Shown: piece after piece, positions 21,008-29,843 of the stretch | Layout of the letters: every line of letters starts with the position of its first letter | Numbering within the stretch: the first letter of the stretch is position 1 | From: an uncultured Microbacteriaceae bacterium | Lineage (GTDB): Bacteria > Actinomycetota > Actinomycetes > Actinomycetales > Microbacteriaceae | DNA length: 30,922 bases | Assembly: GCA_946481135.1 (NCBI GenBank) | Contig: CAMLMQ010000014.1 | Span: 1 to 30,922, forward strand | Reading direction: 5' to 3' | Position numbers and translations under genes: made by a program | The notes under the pieces: generated by a model | The model's input: only the letters and a program-made list of their open reading frames with translations | Told to the model about the DNA's origin: nothing | Database searches by the model: none

Positions 21008-24000
21008 CTACCGACCGCCACCTCCTCCTGACCTACTTTTCAGGATCTTGGCCAAGTACAGACCTTGATTTCGACTGCACAACAGGCACTGCGGGTAAAG
21101 CCGCTGTGCCTGCCCGGGTGCGGCGATGCTTGTAGGAGGCTGATGGTCTCCCACAAAGTTGCCAGATCGAGTGCCGGCGCTTGTTGCGCCGCAAGAGTGG
21201 CACTGCCCGATTTCATTGAGCAGCCTTTGCTGCTGAGACGTCGCCCGTCCGGTAGACGTCGCAACCACTGAAGGTCCGGCCCACGGGCCTGGGACGAGGA
21301 GGCCCTCTCCTGTGGCTGGGCGCAACGGAATCGACCCGCCCTTGGGCCCGGGAATCAGGAGGCTTAGGACGAAGAGCGTCACCATGGCACGCTCTGTCTC
21401 TTCAGCCGTCGGCGGGGTAAACGTACAGTCGCTATAGCCCGTCCAGCTGACGCAGTTGACCGAGCCCGCGCCCAGCCCCTGGGCGCTTCCACAAGTCGGG
21501 TCCCAAGAACACATCCCGCTGAGGTCGAACACGTTCACCGGGTCGGCGGGGTAGTCGTACGCGTTGGTCACACCCCCTTCGACCGGGTCCACCTCCAGGA
21601 ACCTGCCCAACGCCGGCACATACAGTCGCGCACCCATCGCGATGGTGTGGATGGAGCCTTGCCGTTCGGTGAACTTCCCATGCTTACCCACCCACCCGAA
21701 GTCAGCATCCCCCACCAGCAGATCCGGGATCGCATCATCCGCCGACGTCGTACCGATCTCCCACGTGACCGTGTCGATCAGCTGACCGAACGGGTCATAC
21801 ACCGCCCGCTCCCCCACCCGGAACCCCTCACCATCCGCGGAGACGATCACATCCCCATGCAGATTCGGGTATCCCCACACATCCGGGTCCCCGGACGCGT
21901 CGAGAGTGAGACTCACCCCACCCGGCAACGACACCACCCACTGCAGCACCGCCCCGGTGTCGTCGGCGATCGCACCCCCGGCCAGATACCGGATCGTGCC
22001 ATCATCGACCCCACCCGCAGACCCCGACACCGTCCGCGCCACCATCCGACCCGACGCATCCAACACGTACGAGATCGACGTCCCATCCGTGAGCGTCGTA
22101 CCCACATGACGATCCGCCACGTCATAGGTGAGCTGCTGATCCGCCAACGTCGACGTGTTCCCATGCGAGTCATACCCCAACGACGCACCCGGACCCGTCG
22201 CGGTCAGATTCCCACCCGCCACCGGCGACGCCCCCACCGGAGCACCCGTCACCGTGGTGCCGGTCAACCGGTCCGCGTTGTCGTAGCAGTACGCCACCGA
22301 CGTCGTCCCCACCCCGGCATGCACGTCCGTGAACGAGGTGCGGTTACCGTTCTTCCCCGCATCCGCCACCCCACAGGATGCCGTGCCATACCCGTACGAC
22401 AGGGTGTGATGCGGAATCGACGCCTCCACCAACCGCCCCGCCCCATCGAACCGATACGACGACACCTCCGACCCCGCCGACACACTGTCCGTGAGCGTGT
22501 TCTGGATGATCCGACCCGACTGCGACCGCACCACCGCATCCGACACCGTCGACGCCGGCACCGCCACCTCGACCCAGGCATCCTGCGTCACCGTCACGTC
22601 ATCCCACGCGACCACCGACCCCGCATCGTCGGCGGCCGTGTAGCCGACGACGACATCGTGGGCGGTCGCGGTAGCGGTGAACCCGTAGGTGAGCTCCACC
22701 CATCCCGAACTCGCGGCCGCCGGAGCAGACGCACCGACACCGTCGACACCGACGGTCAGATCCGACACCCCCACAGCAGTGTCCGCGTTCACCCACGCCG
22801 ACACCGTGTAGTCGCGCCCGACCGTGAGACCCATCACCTCGCGCGTCGCGGTCACCGCGCCCCCGGCAGGGTCCGTGGTCGCCGTCTCCAGCGCCGCCGA
22901 CCCCGTACGGGCCACCGTCGTGGTCGCAGCCGCCGTGTCGTCGGCACCCGCCGCCCACGAATCGGCACCCGACTCGAACCCGCCGGCGTACACCTCGACC
23001 GCGGGGTGCGGAATGGGGTCAGAACCCGGGAACGCCCACGTGATCCCGTCCGTCGACCCCGTGTGCGGGTTGCGGGCCACCGCATCCAATCGAGTGCCGT
23101 TGAGGTACTCGATCGACTCCAACAACTGCGTCGACGCGTACTCGGGATCGGCGACGACGACCCCGCCGACCTCGACCCACTCGACCTTGCCGTCGGGGTC
23201 ATACCCGAACTCCTGCACCACCGCCGGCGACGACCCCGCCGGATCCACCTCGGTCGCCAGGACACGGCCGGTGCGATCCTCATACGTCGGCGTCGTGACC
23301 GTGCCGTACACGTCGACGCTCTCCACCGTGCGACCCAGCAGATCCACCGTCGTCGTCAGCGTGCCCGCCGGGTCGGTGACGGAGGTCACCAACGGGTTCC
23401 CGCCCACCGCGTAGTCGTTCACGACGGTCCGCGCCGCCGTCGTGCCGAACGCGGCGAAGTCGCTCTGCACCACCCGGCCTCGGGCGTCGTAGGTCACGCA
23501 CGACCACGCATCCGTGCCACGCTTCGTGCCCGCCGTGCGACCGAGCGCGTCGTAGACGTAGTAGGTCACCACCGCCGAATCCGACGCCGGAGTGGGGGAC
23601 GTCATCGACTTCAGGAAGCCGTTCTGCTTCGTGCCGGCGGGCACCCCACACACCGCGGAGCCGAGCGTCTCGGTGTCGCCGTAGTACGCGGATGTCGTCG
23701 TCGCGGGAGAACCGGACGGCATCGTGCGCGTCGTGCGACGCAGCCAGCTGTTCGCCGCCGTCGTCGCTCCCTCGTACTCAGTGGTCGTCGTCAGCGCCAA
23801 CCCGCCCGGGTCGACCGTCGACGTCGTCGGCATCCCGAACCACGGGGCCGCGCCATACCCGGTCGCCGTCGTCAGCGGCGTGACCAGGTTCGACGGCAGG
23901 CCCGAACTCGCCGGCACCGCGTCGTGAACCGTCGTCGACGTGGCGAGACCGTAGTCGGGCGTCAGCGCCGAGTCGGGGATGCTCTCCCATGCGCCCCCGT

Positions 24001-27000
24001 CCCGCGCCCACTGCAGGGTGATGGCTGCGCCGCTCGCGAGCTCGAAGAACTCCAGCCGCATCCGCTTGCGTTCACCCGCGGCGACACCGGGGATGACCGG
24101 GCTGACCAGGGTCGACACCGTGCCGTCGGCGACCATGTCGGTGATGAGCAGATCCTCGTTGAGATACAGCCGGCCGCCGTCGTCGAGAGTCATCCGGAAC
24201 TGGTAGTTGCCCGCGGTGGGGAACGTCAGGATGCCCGACATCCGCAGCGAGAAGTTGTCGACCGGCACACTCGCGGTCGGCGACGCCGTGCCCCAGTTGC
24301 GCGAGCCGAGCATGCCGGTGCCGCCGGTCAGCCCGAGGCTGAAGTCGACGGGGCGACCGGAGAGGTTGTTCGTGCCGAAGTACGCGACGTTGAGGCCCTG
24401 CATGCCCTGGTCGTAGCCGGTGCTCGTGTGCGCGACGTCGATGGGGCAGCCCAACACGGGTCGTCGGTCGGTGCCGAAGCACGACACCGGCGCGGGTCCG
24501 TAGCTGTCGGTCGCGAGGTTCGTGAACGCGTCGTAGATCTTCGTCGTCATCAACCCGTGCGGGTCGGTCGCCGACAGCAGCTGGTCTTTCGCGCTCCACG
24601 TCTGCGACGACGTCAACCCGAGCGGCGACGTGCTGGAGGTGGCCCGCCACGCCGCGTCATAGGTCACGGTGCTCGCGTGCGCCCCCACCGGGGCCGCCGA
24701 CAGGTCGAGGCCCGTCACATCCACGTGCGTCGTGCCGGAGTCGTAGTCATAGGTCTTCTGCGGCCGCAGCGACGCGGTCGCCCCGTCGGGTGCGGGAGAC
24801 GTGACGGATGCGAGCCGGCCGTCGCCGTCGTAGTCGAACACCGTCGCGACCTCGTCGGTGGTCGAGCGCGTGCCGGGGTCGGCGCTGATCCAGTCGTTCA
24901 CGAGCGCATCCCACACGTGGGTGATGCGGTCATCGGTGTAGCCGAAACGCACCTGCGCACCACCGGGGTTCACGATCCCGGCGAGCAGGCCGTCCTCGTA
25001 CAGCAGCCGCGTCGTGTCCGCGGCACCCTCCACATGTCCGGGGTAGACGATGCGGCACAGGAACCCGGGAGGCGCCGGGTCGTACCCGGTCGGCACCGGA
25101 CCGCACGCGCTCAGACCGAGGTCGCCATCCAGCAGCCCCAAGCCGAGCGACGAATCGGTGACGAGGTCGCCACCGTAGACGAACTGCACCTTGCGCGCCG
25201 TGCCACCCGCGACAGGGTCGGCGATGAGGTTCGGCACGCCGTTCGCCCGGTACTGCACGACCGGCGTGGCGGGCTTCTTCGCATCCTGCGGCGTGGTCAC
25301 CGACGTCACCTTGCCGGCCGCGTCGAACTGGTAGACGGTGCCTCCGTCGTCAAGCGTCACCTGGCCCGCCGCATCCAGCGAGAGGATGCCGTACTCCCCC
25401 GCCGGAGGGGTGTAGCCGCCGTCGCTCTTGCGGGTGTAGGTGTGCACGGCGCCCGTGACGTCGGTCACCGTCACGGTCGTGCTCGTCTTCGTCGCGAGCG
25501 TGTAGAACCCGCCCGCGCCATTGATCGGACCCGAGTTCGACCACCCGCCGGGCAGGTACTGCACCGTCTTGGTGAACCAGTCCGCCGGCACCGGGATGCC
25601 GGCCGCTGGGAGCCCGGGACCCTTGACCCACAGCTCCAGACGGGCGTCGCCGACCGCATCGTAGTAGGACACCTCGAGCGCCGCCGCGGTGCCTGCGGTG
25701 AGCGACGACGCCGATCCCCACTGCACACCCGACGGCGCGGAAGTGGTCCACTGGTTCAGCACCGTCGTGCCGCCGATGTCGACCTTCGCCCCGTCGTCAC
25801 GGATCACGCCAAACGTGTAGCTGCCGGAGGTCGGAACGTTCACGAAACCCTTCCACTGGCCGAGCCAGTAGTCGGCCGGAACCGCAGGGGCCAGCTTCCC
25901 CGGCTCGATAAAGCCGATCGTCGGCACCGTCTGTGTGAGCACCGGCGTACGGCCCACGAAGTCGAACGTCGTCGTCGAGGTCTGCCCCTGGTTGAGGGCG
26001 TTGTAGTACGACGCGACGAGACCCGCGTTCGCGTTCGGGTCGGCCAACGAGTTATAGGAGAAGCTCATCCCCATGGGCCCGCCGATGGTCGGCACCGTCG
26101 GCGACGCGAAGTTCAGCGCCAGGTTGCCGCTCGCGAGGTTCACCGTCGCTGGACCTGCCGAATCGAACGGCGACGGCCCCGACGTACCGAGCCGACGGTT
26201 CACGGTGAACCGCCCGAGCCACGCCGACTCGTACTCGTCGACACCGTCGTTCACCCACAGCCGCCACGTGTAGGCCACCCCGTCCTGCAACGACCCGTCG
26301 GGCGGCGTCCACGTCACCGGCGACCCCGGAGTCGTCGACGACGGCGTGATCCACCCCGACGTCACCACCGTGCCGGTGCGACCGTCCGCACCCGTGCCGA
26401 CGACGTACTTGTAGGTGACCGTCGCGGCGCTGTCGGGGTCAGCGGCATACGGCGCCGAGAACTCCGGCGTGAGCGAGACCACGACCTCTTCGTCAGAAGG
26501 TGCGACCGACCCGAGCGGCACGATCGGCACCTGATTCGTCGTGAACCACCAGTTCGCGTTCGTCGCCGTGCGCTGCGTGTTGTTGCCGAGGTATCCGTCG
26601 TAGCCGTCACGCACCGTGATGCGGTATCGGTACTGCTTGTTCGGCTGCAGCTTGTTCGACGGCACCTGGAACTCGCCGCCGTTGACCCACCCGGTGTCGT
26701 AGGCAATGTTCGCGAACGACCCCGGCCCGTTCCCGATACCGGCGCCGGTGAACTCCTCGAACTCGTAGCGGTACTGCAGCGCCGTTCCGGAGCTCGTCGA
26801 GCCGGTCGCCTGCATCTTCGGCGCCACAGCCTGCGCCGCACCACCCGTCGGAGTCGCACCGGTAACGCCGGTCACCGACGGGTACCCCTGGTAGACCACG
26901 TAGAGGGAGGTGTTCGCACCCTTGTAGGAGTAGCCGGTGTTCGCTTCCCAGTGGCTCCTGAACCCCAACCAGTTGTAGTACGTCCCATTGCGCACCCAGG

Positions 27001-28342
27001 CCGCGATGGTGGAGTCAAGCGAATCCGTGACTCCGTTACTTGCAGAGGCGTACCCGTTGCACATCGTGAAAGCCGAGATGTCGGACCCGTAGTGGGAAAC
27101 CAAGTAGGGGTTCGACGATCCGGACCCTACGTAACCCGTCTGGCATGTCGCGGTTCCGGTCGTGTAGTTCATCTCGACCACCGCAGCCGTCACGTAGTGA
27201 CCTGCCAGACCCGCGAGTCCCTCATACCGGGCGAAACCGCGCCAGAATACCGACTTGTTCGCTTGCCACGGGTTACCGAACCAGGTCAGTCCGGACTGGA
27301 CAGTCCCATCTGACTTGAACGAGTAGCGAGTGCCTGCCCCGTAGCTGACGGGCGGGTCCACGGTGACCGGGTAGACCCGATCGGCGGCGGTCAGCCAGGC
27401 GAAGTCGGGCCGCAAGGTCAGGACCCAGTCGGCGCCGGACTTCTCGACCGACGCGGCCACTGTCACCATCTCCGCTTCGCGTTCCCCTTCAACTCCAGAC
27501 GAGTCCCACATCACCGGCGTGGGGATAGTGAAGCGCGCCTCTCCTTCGCCATCCAGAATCGCGAAGCCACCGAACTGATCGGCTTCGACGGTCAGGCCCG
27601 GGGCGGACACGAGCCATTGATAAGTCGGAGCCTCGTCGGGCGCCGCGTTCACCACGACGCCTTCTTTGACCCCAGCGGCGTCGAGTTCGTAGACCAGATC
27701 AGCACCCTCGAGCACGTCTCGATACCGCAACGGAGTCTGGTCACCGTTGCGAAGGCGTGCCGTTGAACCTTCGACGTCCGCGGCACCGATCAGCCGCCAC
27801 GACATCGTGACCTCGCCGTCCGTGACGGTCATCGCGCCCGAAGCCGAGCGAGAAAAGGTCGGACTGAGCGGATGCCGAGCCCCCACCCAACCGTCCGACG
27901 TTCGATCAAGGCGCCCATTCGCGGCGACCCAATCACCGTCGACCAAGACATTCTGCGGATACTCGTTCACCGAGATCAGCTCGCCGGGGCCGGGGCCGGG
28001 GACGTCGTACGTGGTCGTGAACTCGTCCCGCTCCAGCACCGGGAGGCTCTCGACATCCAAATCGTCCAGATCCAGCGGCGACGGCGCGCGTCCCTTGCCG
28101 GTGAGGGCCGACTCGCTGAGCCCCGCCGACGTCGACAGATCCTCGGGGTCGAACGCGAAGTCACCCTCCGGGATCGACGGCGTCACCGGCGACGGCGGTG
28201 TCGAGTCGACGGCCGGGAGGATCCCCCACGAGTCGGGGTTCACCTCCGCCCGCGCCGACTGCGTGGGCACCAGCAGCGACGCCACCAACCCGAAAGCCGC
28301 CACCGAGGCGACACCGACACGCACAATGAACCCAGCACCCAC
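21008..28342 (-). CDS. Secreted RHS/YD-repeat polymorphic toxin (WapA-like)
   Basis: This 2444-residue secreted protein begins with a signal peptide (hydrophobic 9-27, cleavage near ARA-EV at 32). Next come a DNRLRE-like region (about 340-485) and two fibronectin-III-like segments (about 485-720). A PA14-like domain follows at about 771-914, and a second lies at about 1316-1462. The YD-repeat shell (YDALGR, YDARGR, YDVADRH) spans about 945-2230 and contains a carbohydrate-binding-like domain at about 1786-1919. The RHS core ends in [16 protein letters not shown] (2235-2251) and NVFDLSG (to 2274). The last 170 residues are the variable toxin tip with CHSCG (2381-2384), GDHQPP (Asp2399-His2400) and CLLCS (2419-2422), a zinc-stapled HNH-like pattern. 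It is probably delivered to neighbouring cells. The GTG start has AGGGGA 6 nt upstream. Confidence 0.93.
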   Translation of the reverse strand: MGAGFIVRVGVASVAAFGLVASLLVPTQSARAEVNPDSWGILPAVDSTPPSPVTPSIPEGDFAFDPEDLSTSAGLSESALTGKGRAPSPLDLDDLDVESLPVLERDEFTTTYDVPGPGPGELISVNEYPQNVLVDGDWVAANGRLDRTSDGWVGARHPLSPTFSRSASGAMTVTDGEVTMSWRLIGAADVEGSTARLRNGDQTPLRYRDVLEGADLVYELDAAGVKEGVVVNAAPDEAPTYQWLVSAPGLTVEADQFGGFAILDGEGEARFTIPTPVMWDSSGVEGEREAEMVTVAASVEKSGADWVLTLRPDFAWLTAADRVYPVTVDPPVSYGAGTRYSFKSDGTVQSGLTWFGNPWQANKSVFWRGFARYEGLAGLAGHYVTAAVVEMNYTTGTATCQTGYVGSGSSNPYLVSHYGSDISAFTMCNGYASASNGVTDSLDSTIAAWVRNGTYYNWLGFRSHWEANTGYSYKGANTSLYVVYQGYPSVTGVTGATPTGGAAQAVAPKMQATGSTSSGTALQYRYEFEEFTGAGIGNGPGSFANIAYDTGWVNGGEFQVPSNKLQPNKQYRYRITVRDGYDGYLGNNTQRTATNANWWFTTNQVPIVPLGSVAPSDEEVVVSLTPEFSAPYAADPDSAATVTYKYVVGTGADGRTGTVVTSGWITPSSTTPGSPVTWTPPDGSLQDGVAYTWRLWVNDGVDEYESAWLGRFTVNRRLGTSGPSPFDSAGPATVNLASGNLALNFASPTVPTIGGPMGMSFSYNSLADPNANAGLVASYYNALNQGQTSTTTFDFVGRTPVLTQTVPTIGFIEPGKLAPAVPADYWLGQWKGFVNVPTSGSYTFGVIRDDGAKVDIGGTTVLNQWTTSAPSGVQWGSASSLTAGTAAALEVSYYDAVGDARLELWVKGPGLPAAGIPVPADWFTKTVQYLPGGWSNSGPINGAGGFYTLATKTSTTVTVTDVTGAVHTYTRKSDGGYTPPAGEYGILSLDAAGQVTLDDGGTVYQFDAAGKVTSVTTPQDAKKPATPVVQYRANGVPNLIADPVAGGTARKVQFVYGGDLVTDSSLGLGLLDGDLGLSACGPVPTGYDPAPPGFLCRIVYPGHVEGAADTTRLLYEDGLLAGIVNPGGAQVRFGYTDDRITHVWDALVNDWISADPGTRSTTDEVATVFDYDGDGRLASVTSPAPDGATASLRPQKTYDYDSGTTHVDVTGLDLSAAPVGAHASTVTYDAAWRATSSTSPLGLTSSQTWSAKDQLLSATDPHGLMTTKIYDAFTNLATDSYGPAPVSCFGTDRRPVLGCPIDVAHTSTGYDQGMQGLNVAYFGTNNLSGRPVDFSLGLTGGTGMLGSRNWGTASPTASVPVDNFSLRMSGILTFPTAGNYQFRMTLDDGGRLYLNEDLLITDMVADGTVSTLVSPVIPGVAAGERKRMRLEFFELASGAAITLQWARDGGAWESIPDSALTPDYGLATSTTVHDAVPASSGLPSNLVTPLTTATGYGAAPWFGMPTTSTVDPGGLALTTTTEYEGATTAANSWLRRTTRTMPSGSPATTTSAYYGDTETLGSAVCGVPAGTKQNGFLKSMTSPTPASDSAVVTYYVYDALGRTAGTKRGTDAWSCVTYDARGRVVQSDFAAFGTTAARTVVNDYAVGGNPLVTSVTDPAGTLTTTVDLLGRTVESVDVYGTVTTPTYEDRTGRVLATEVDPAGSSPAVVQEFGYDPDGKVEWVEVGGVVVADPEYASTQLLESIEYLNGTRLDAVARNPHTGSTDGITWAFPGSDPIPHPAVEVYAGGFESGADSWAAGADDTAAATTTVARTGSAALETATTDPAGGAVTATREVMGLTVGRDYTVSAWVNADTAVGVSDLTVGVDGVGASAPAAASSGWVELTYGFTATATAHDVVVGYTAADDAGSVVAWDDVTVTQDAWVEVAVPASTVSDAVVRSQSGRIIQNTLTDSVSAGSEVSSYRFDGAGRLVEASIPHHTLSYGYGTASCGVADAGKNGNRTSFTDVHAGVGTTSVAYCYDNADRLTGTTVTGAPVGASPVAGGNLTATGPGASLGYDSHGNTSTLADQQLTYDVADRHVGTTLTDGTSISYVLDASGRMVARTVSGSAGGVDDGTIRYLAGGAIADDTGAVLQWVVSLPGGVSLTLDASGDPDVWGYPNLHGDVIVSADGEGFRVGERAVYDPFGQLIDTVTWEIGTTSADDAIPDLLVGDADFGWVGKHGKFTERQGSIHTIAMGARLYVPALGRFLEVDPVEGGVTNAYDYPADPVNVFDLSGMCSWDPTCGSAQGLGAGSVNCVSWTGYSDCTFTPPTAEETERAMVTLFVLSLLIPGPKGGSIPLRPATGEGLLVPGPWAGPSVVATSTGRATSQQQRLLNEIGQCHSCGATSAGTRSGNFVGDHQPPTSIAAPGQAQRLYPQCLLCSRNQGLYLAKILKSRSGGGGGR
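22107..22155 (-). repeat. rhs segment duplicated downstream
   Basis: These 49 bp inside the rhs gene match 20482-20530 at 46 positions, in direct orientation, 1625 bp apart. The toxin tip and its immunity gene lie between the two copies. Confidence 0.85.
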
Positions 28343-28363
28343 GGCAAGTCCCCTGACCCGCAG

Positions 28364-28383
28364 GCCGGAACTCGCGTTCCGGC
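28364..28383. promoter_or_regulatory. Perfect inverted repeat upstream of rhs
   Basis: Arms GCCGGAAC and GTTCCGGC flank TCGC. The repeat lies 21 bp upstream of the rhs GTG, and GGGTCAGGG occurs on both sides of it on the minus strand. It could be an operator or a hairpin in the rhs mRNA leader. Confidence 0.55.
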
Positions 28384-28425
28384 GATCCCTGACCCTTCGC
28401 CCCAGTGCGAAAGTTGCCTCACGGT

Positions 28426-28449
28426 AGCGGGCAGACGCTTCTGTCCGCT
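28426..28449. promoter_or_regulatory. Second inverted repeat upstream of rhs
   Basis: Arms AGCGGGCAGA and TCTGTCCGCT flank CGCT; the one mismatch is a G-T pair. It lies about 100 bp after the stop of the upstream membrane gene and 84 bp before the rhs start. It may be a terminator without T-tract or a regulator site. TACCGT overlaps its edge as a weak -10. Confidence 0.45.
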
Positions 28450-28492
28450 AGCTACGACACGAGAAGTTCACGGCCGGACGCGGCGCCCGTTG

Positions 28493-28513
28493 CGCCGTCA
28501 GGCCGAGGGCATC
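28493..28513. repeat. 21-bp direct repeat, left copy
   Basis: This is an exact copy of 29057-29077, which is the 3' end of the ferritin-like gene (codons for DALGLTA). Here it lies in non-coding DNA between the rhs promoter region and the 28550-29047 gene. Confidence 0.9.
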
Positions 28514-28549
28514 ACGACGCCGAGCACACCAACAGTGAACCCCCACGGA

Positions 28550-29047
28550 TCATCGGCCGCGGACGAGTAGCACCAACCCGGCTATCGCGACACCGAAACC
28601 GGCGACAGCAAGTACCCCCGGGACGAGTACCGTCAATACTCCGAGAAGGGGCGCCTCAGGTTGAGAGGGCACGAAGAAACCCACCAGCGCCATGAGCCAG
28701 GCGAGACCAAAGGCGCTGAGGCCCACCACCGCGAGCACGAGACCCGACCGCGACCGCGCTCCGCGCCCAGATCTCATTGCCGCGTCACGTTGCCGAGCCA
28801 CGGTGCCAGCGTGCGGCGCGCGGGTGCGCTCCGCTCGACGACGGAAAGCCCGCCAGGTGAAGTAAGCGAGAGCGAAATACAGCCCGAACGCAGCAGTCAA
28901 CCCCATCACGATCACGACGACCGCGAAAGTCGGGACATCACCGACGCCGTACTGCACCAAGGCGAAGACCGGAAAGGCGAGCCCTGGCAGGCTGAGGACG
29001 AGCGCGAGCACGCCGAATCGCCTCAATACGACGTCGAGCGCTCCCAT
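28550..29047 (-). CDS. Four-helix membrane protein flanked by 21-bp repeats
   Basis: This 165-residue protein has hydrophobic segments at about 8-32, 40-64, 100-124 and 134-160, with a strongly basic cytoplasmic loop between helices 2 and 3 (RAFRRRAERTRA and following). No family is recognised. ATG 29047 lies 6 nt after the stop of the ferritin-like gene without a ribosome site, so it may be translated by read-on ribosomes. The gene lies exactly between two copies of a 21-bp sequence, one of which is the 3' end of the ferritin-like gene, so it may be a late arrival. Composition is less GC-rich than in the core genes. Confidence 0.7.
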   Translation of the reverse strand: MGALDVVLRRFGVLALVLSLPGLAFPVFALVQYGVGDVPTFAVVVIVMGLTAAFGLYFALAYFTWRAFRRRAERTRAPHAGTVARQRDAAMRSGRGARSRSGLVLAVVGLSAFGLAWLMALVGFFVPSQPEAPLLGVLTVLVPGVLAVAGFGVAIAGLVLLVRGR

Positions 29048-29053
29048 TCGGGG

Positions 29054-29767
29054 CTACGCCGTCAGGCCGAGGGCATCCATGCGGCGGGTGTGCGCCGCGA
29101 TCAGCTCGGTGAAGATCGGCTCCACCCGCTCCTCGCCGTCGGCGCGGTGGGCGATGTCGAGGGCGGCGCGGGCGACGAGCATCGTGTCGCCGACGAGGCG
29201 GCGGCCCCACATCGCGAGGCGGGAGGCGAGGCGCGGGTTGCCGTCGAGCGCCTCGCGCAGCTCCTCGACGAGGAGGTCTTCGGCGTCGTCATCCGACAGC
29301 AGGGCCGAGATGCGATCGGAGAGACCGCCGGGCAGGCCCGCGGCGAGTCCGGCGTAGAAGTCGAGCAGGAAGCCCGACGTCAGGTAGCAGGTGATGAGGA
29401 TCTCGTGCCAGTCGTCGCCCTGCGTGCGGCGCTGGAAGTCGTCGAGGCCGGCACGGCTCGGCTCCATCGCCTCGGAGGGGTCGATGCGGCGCGTTTCGAG
29501 TTCGGCGAGCACCGCCTCGTGGATCTCCAGCACCTCGGCGGCGACGCGTCCGAGGCGGCTCTTGCCCGACACCGTGGGGGCGACGGCGGCGCCTCGTCCG
29601 AGGTTCTCGAACAGCACGAGAGTCAGGTACGCGAGCTGACCCAGGTAGGCTTGCGTGTCGGGGGCGAGTTCGGCGAGTTCGACGCGCGTGGCCTCCACGG
29701 CCTCCGATCGGACCGGCCGAGTCACTCCCCGGGCGCGGATCCGTCGACGACGCAGCCAGCCCAACAC
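29054..29767 (-). CDS. Ferritin-like fold protein (Rv3210c-like)
   Basis: This 237-residue all-helical protein belongs, by its sequence and its place next to a DEAD-box helicase, to the actinobacterial ferritin-like group related to MiaE (tRNA hydroxylase) proteins. Helical segments include LGQLAYLTLVLFENLGR, LEIHEAVLAELE and DDWHEILITCYLTSGFLLDFY, placing Glu, Glu-Ile-His and Glu residues where such folds bind metal. Whether the di-iron site is complete cannot be decided here. The start is GTG 29767 with TAGGCT 6 nt before it (leaderless). It is divergent from the helicase gene, 76 bp away. Its 3' end is duplicated 564 bp downstream. The enzymatic role is unknown. Confidence 0.75.
   Translation of the reverse strand: MLGWLRRRRIRARGVTRPVRSEAVEATRVELAELAPDTQAYLGQLAYLTLVLFENLGRGAAVAPTVSGKSRLGRVAAEVLEIHEAVLAELETRRIDPSEAMEPSRAGLDDFQRRTQGDDWHEILITCYLTSGFLLDFYAGLAAGLPGGLSDRISALLSDDDAEDLLVEELREALDGNPRLASRLAMWGRRLVGDTMLVARAALDIAHRADGEERVEPIFTELIAAHTRRMDALGLTA
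29057..29077. repeat. 21-bp direct repeat, right copy (3' end of ferritin-like gene)
   Basis: This is identical to 28493-28513 over 21 bases, with no further similarity on either side. It encodes the last seven residues, DALGLTA, directly before the stop codon. Confidence 0.9.
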
Positions 29768-29773
29768 GAAACC

Positions 29774-29779
29774 AGCCTA
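29774..29779 (-). promoter_or_regulatory. -10 hexamer TAGGCT before the ferritin-like gene
   Basis: TAGGCT on the minus strand is followed by 6 nt and GTG 29767, with no ribosome site. This fits a leaderless mRNA. Confidence 0.5.
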
Positions 29780-29843
29780 CCGGCCGCCGGATCCTCCCGA
29801 TCCCCCGCGTACGTGGGCACGAGCCAGCAGACAGGTATTCCTT

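Noticed and set aside
21647..27313. 1888-residue open frame opposite rhs
   Set aside because: It is very rich in Arg and His, without domains, signal or ribosome site. It is the usual antisense shadow of a long GC-rich gene.
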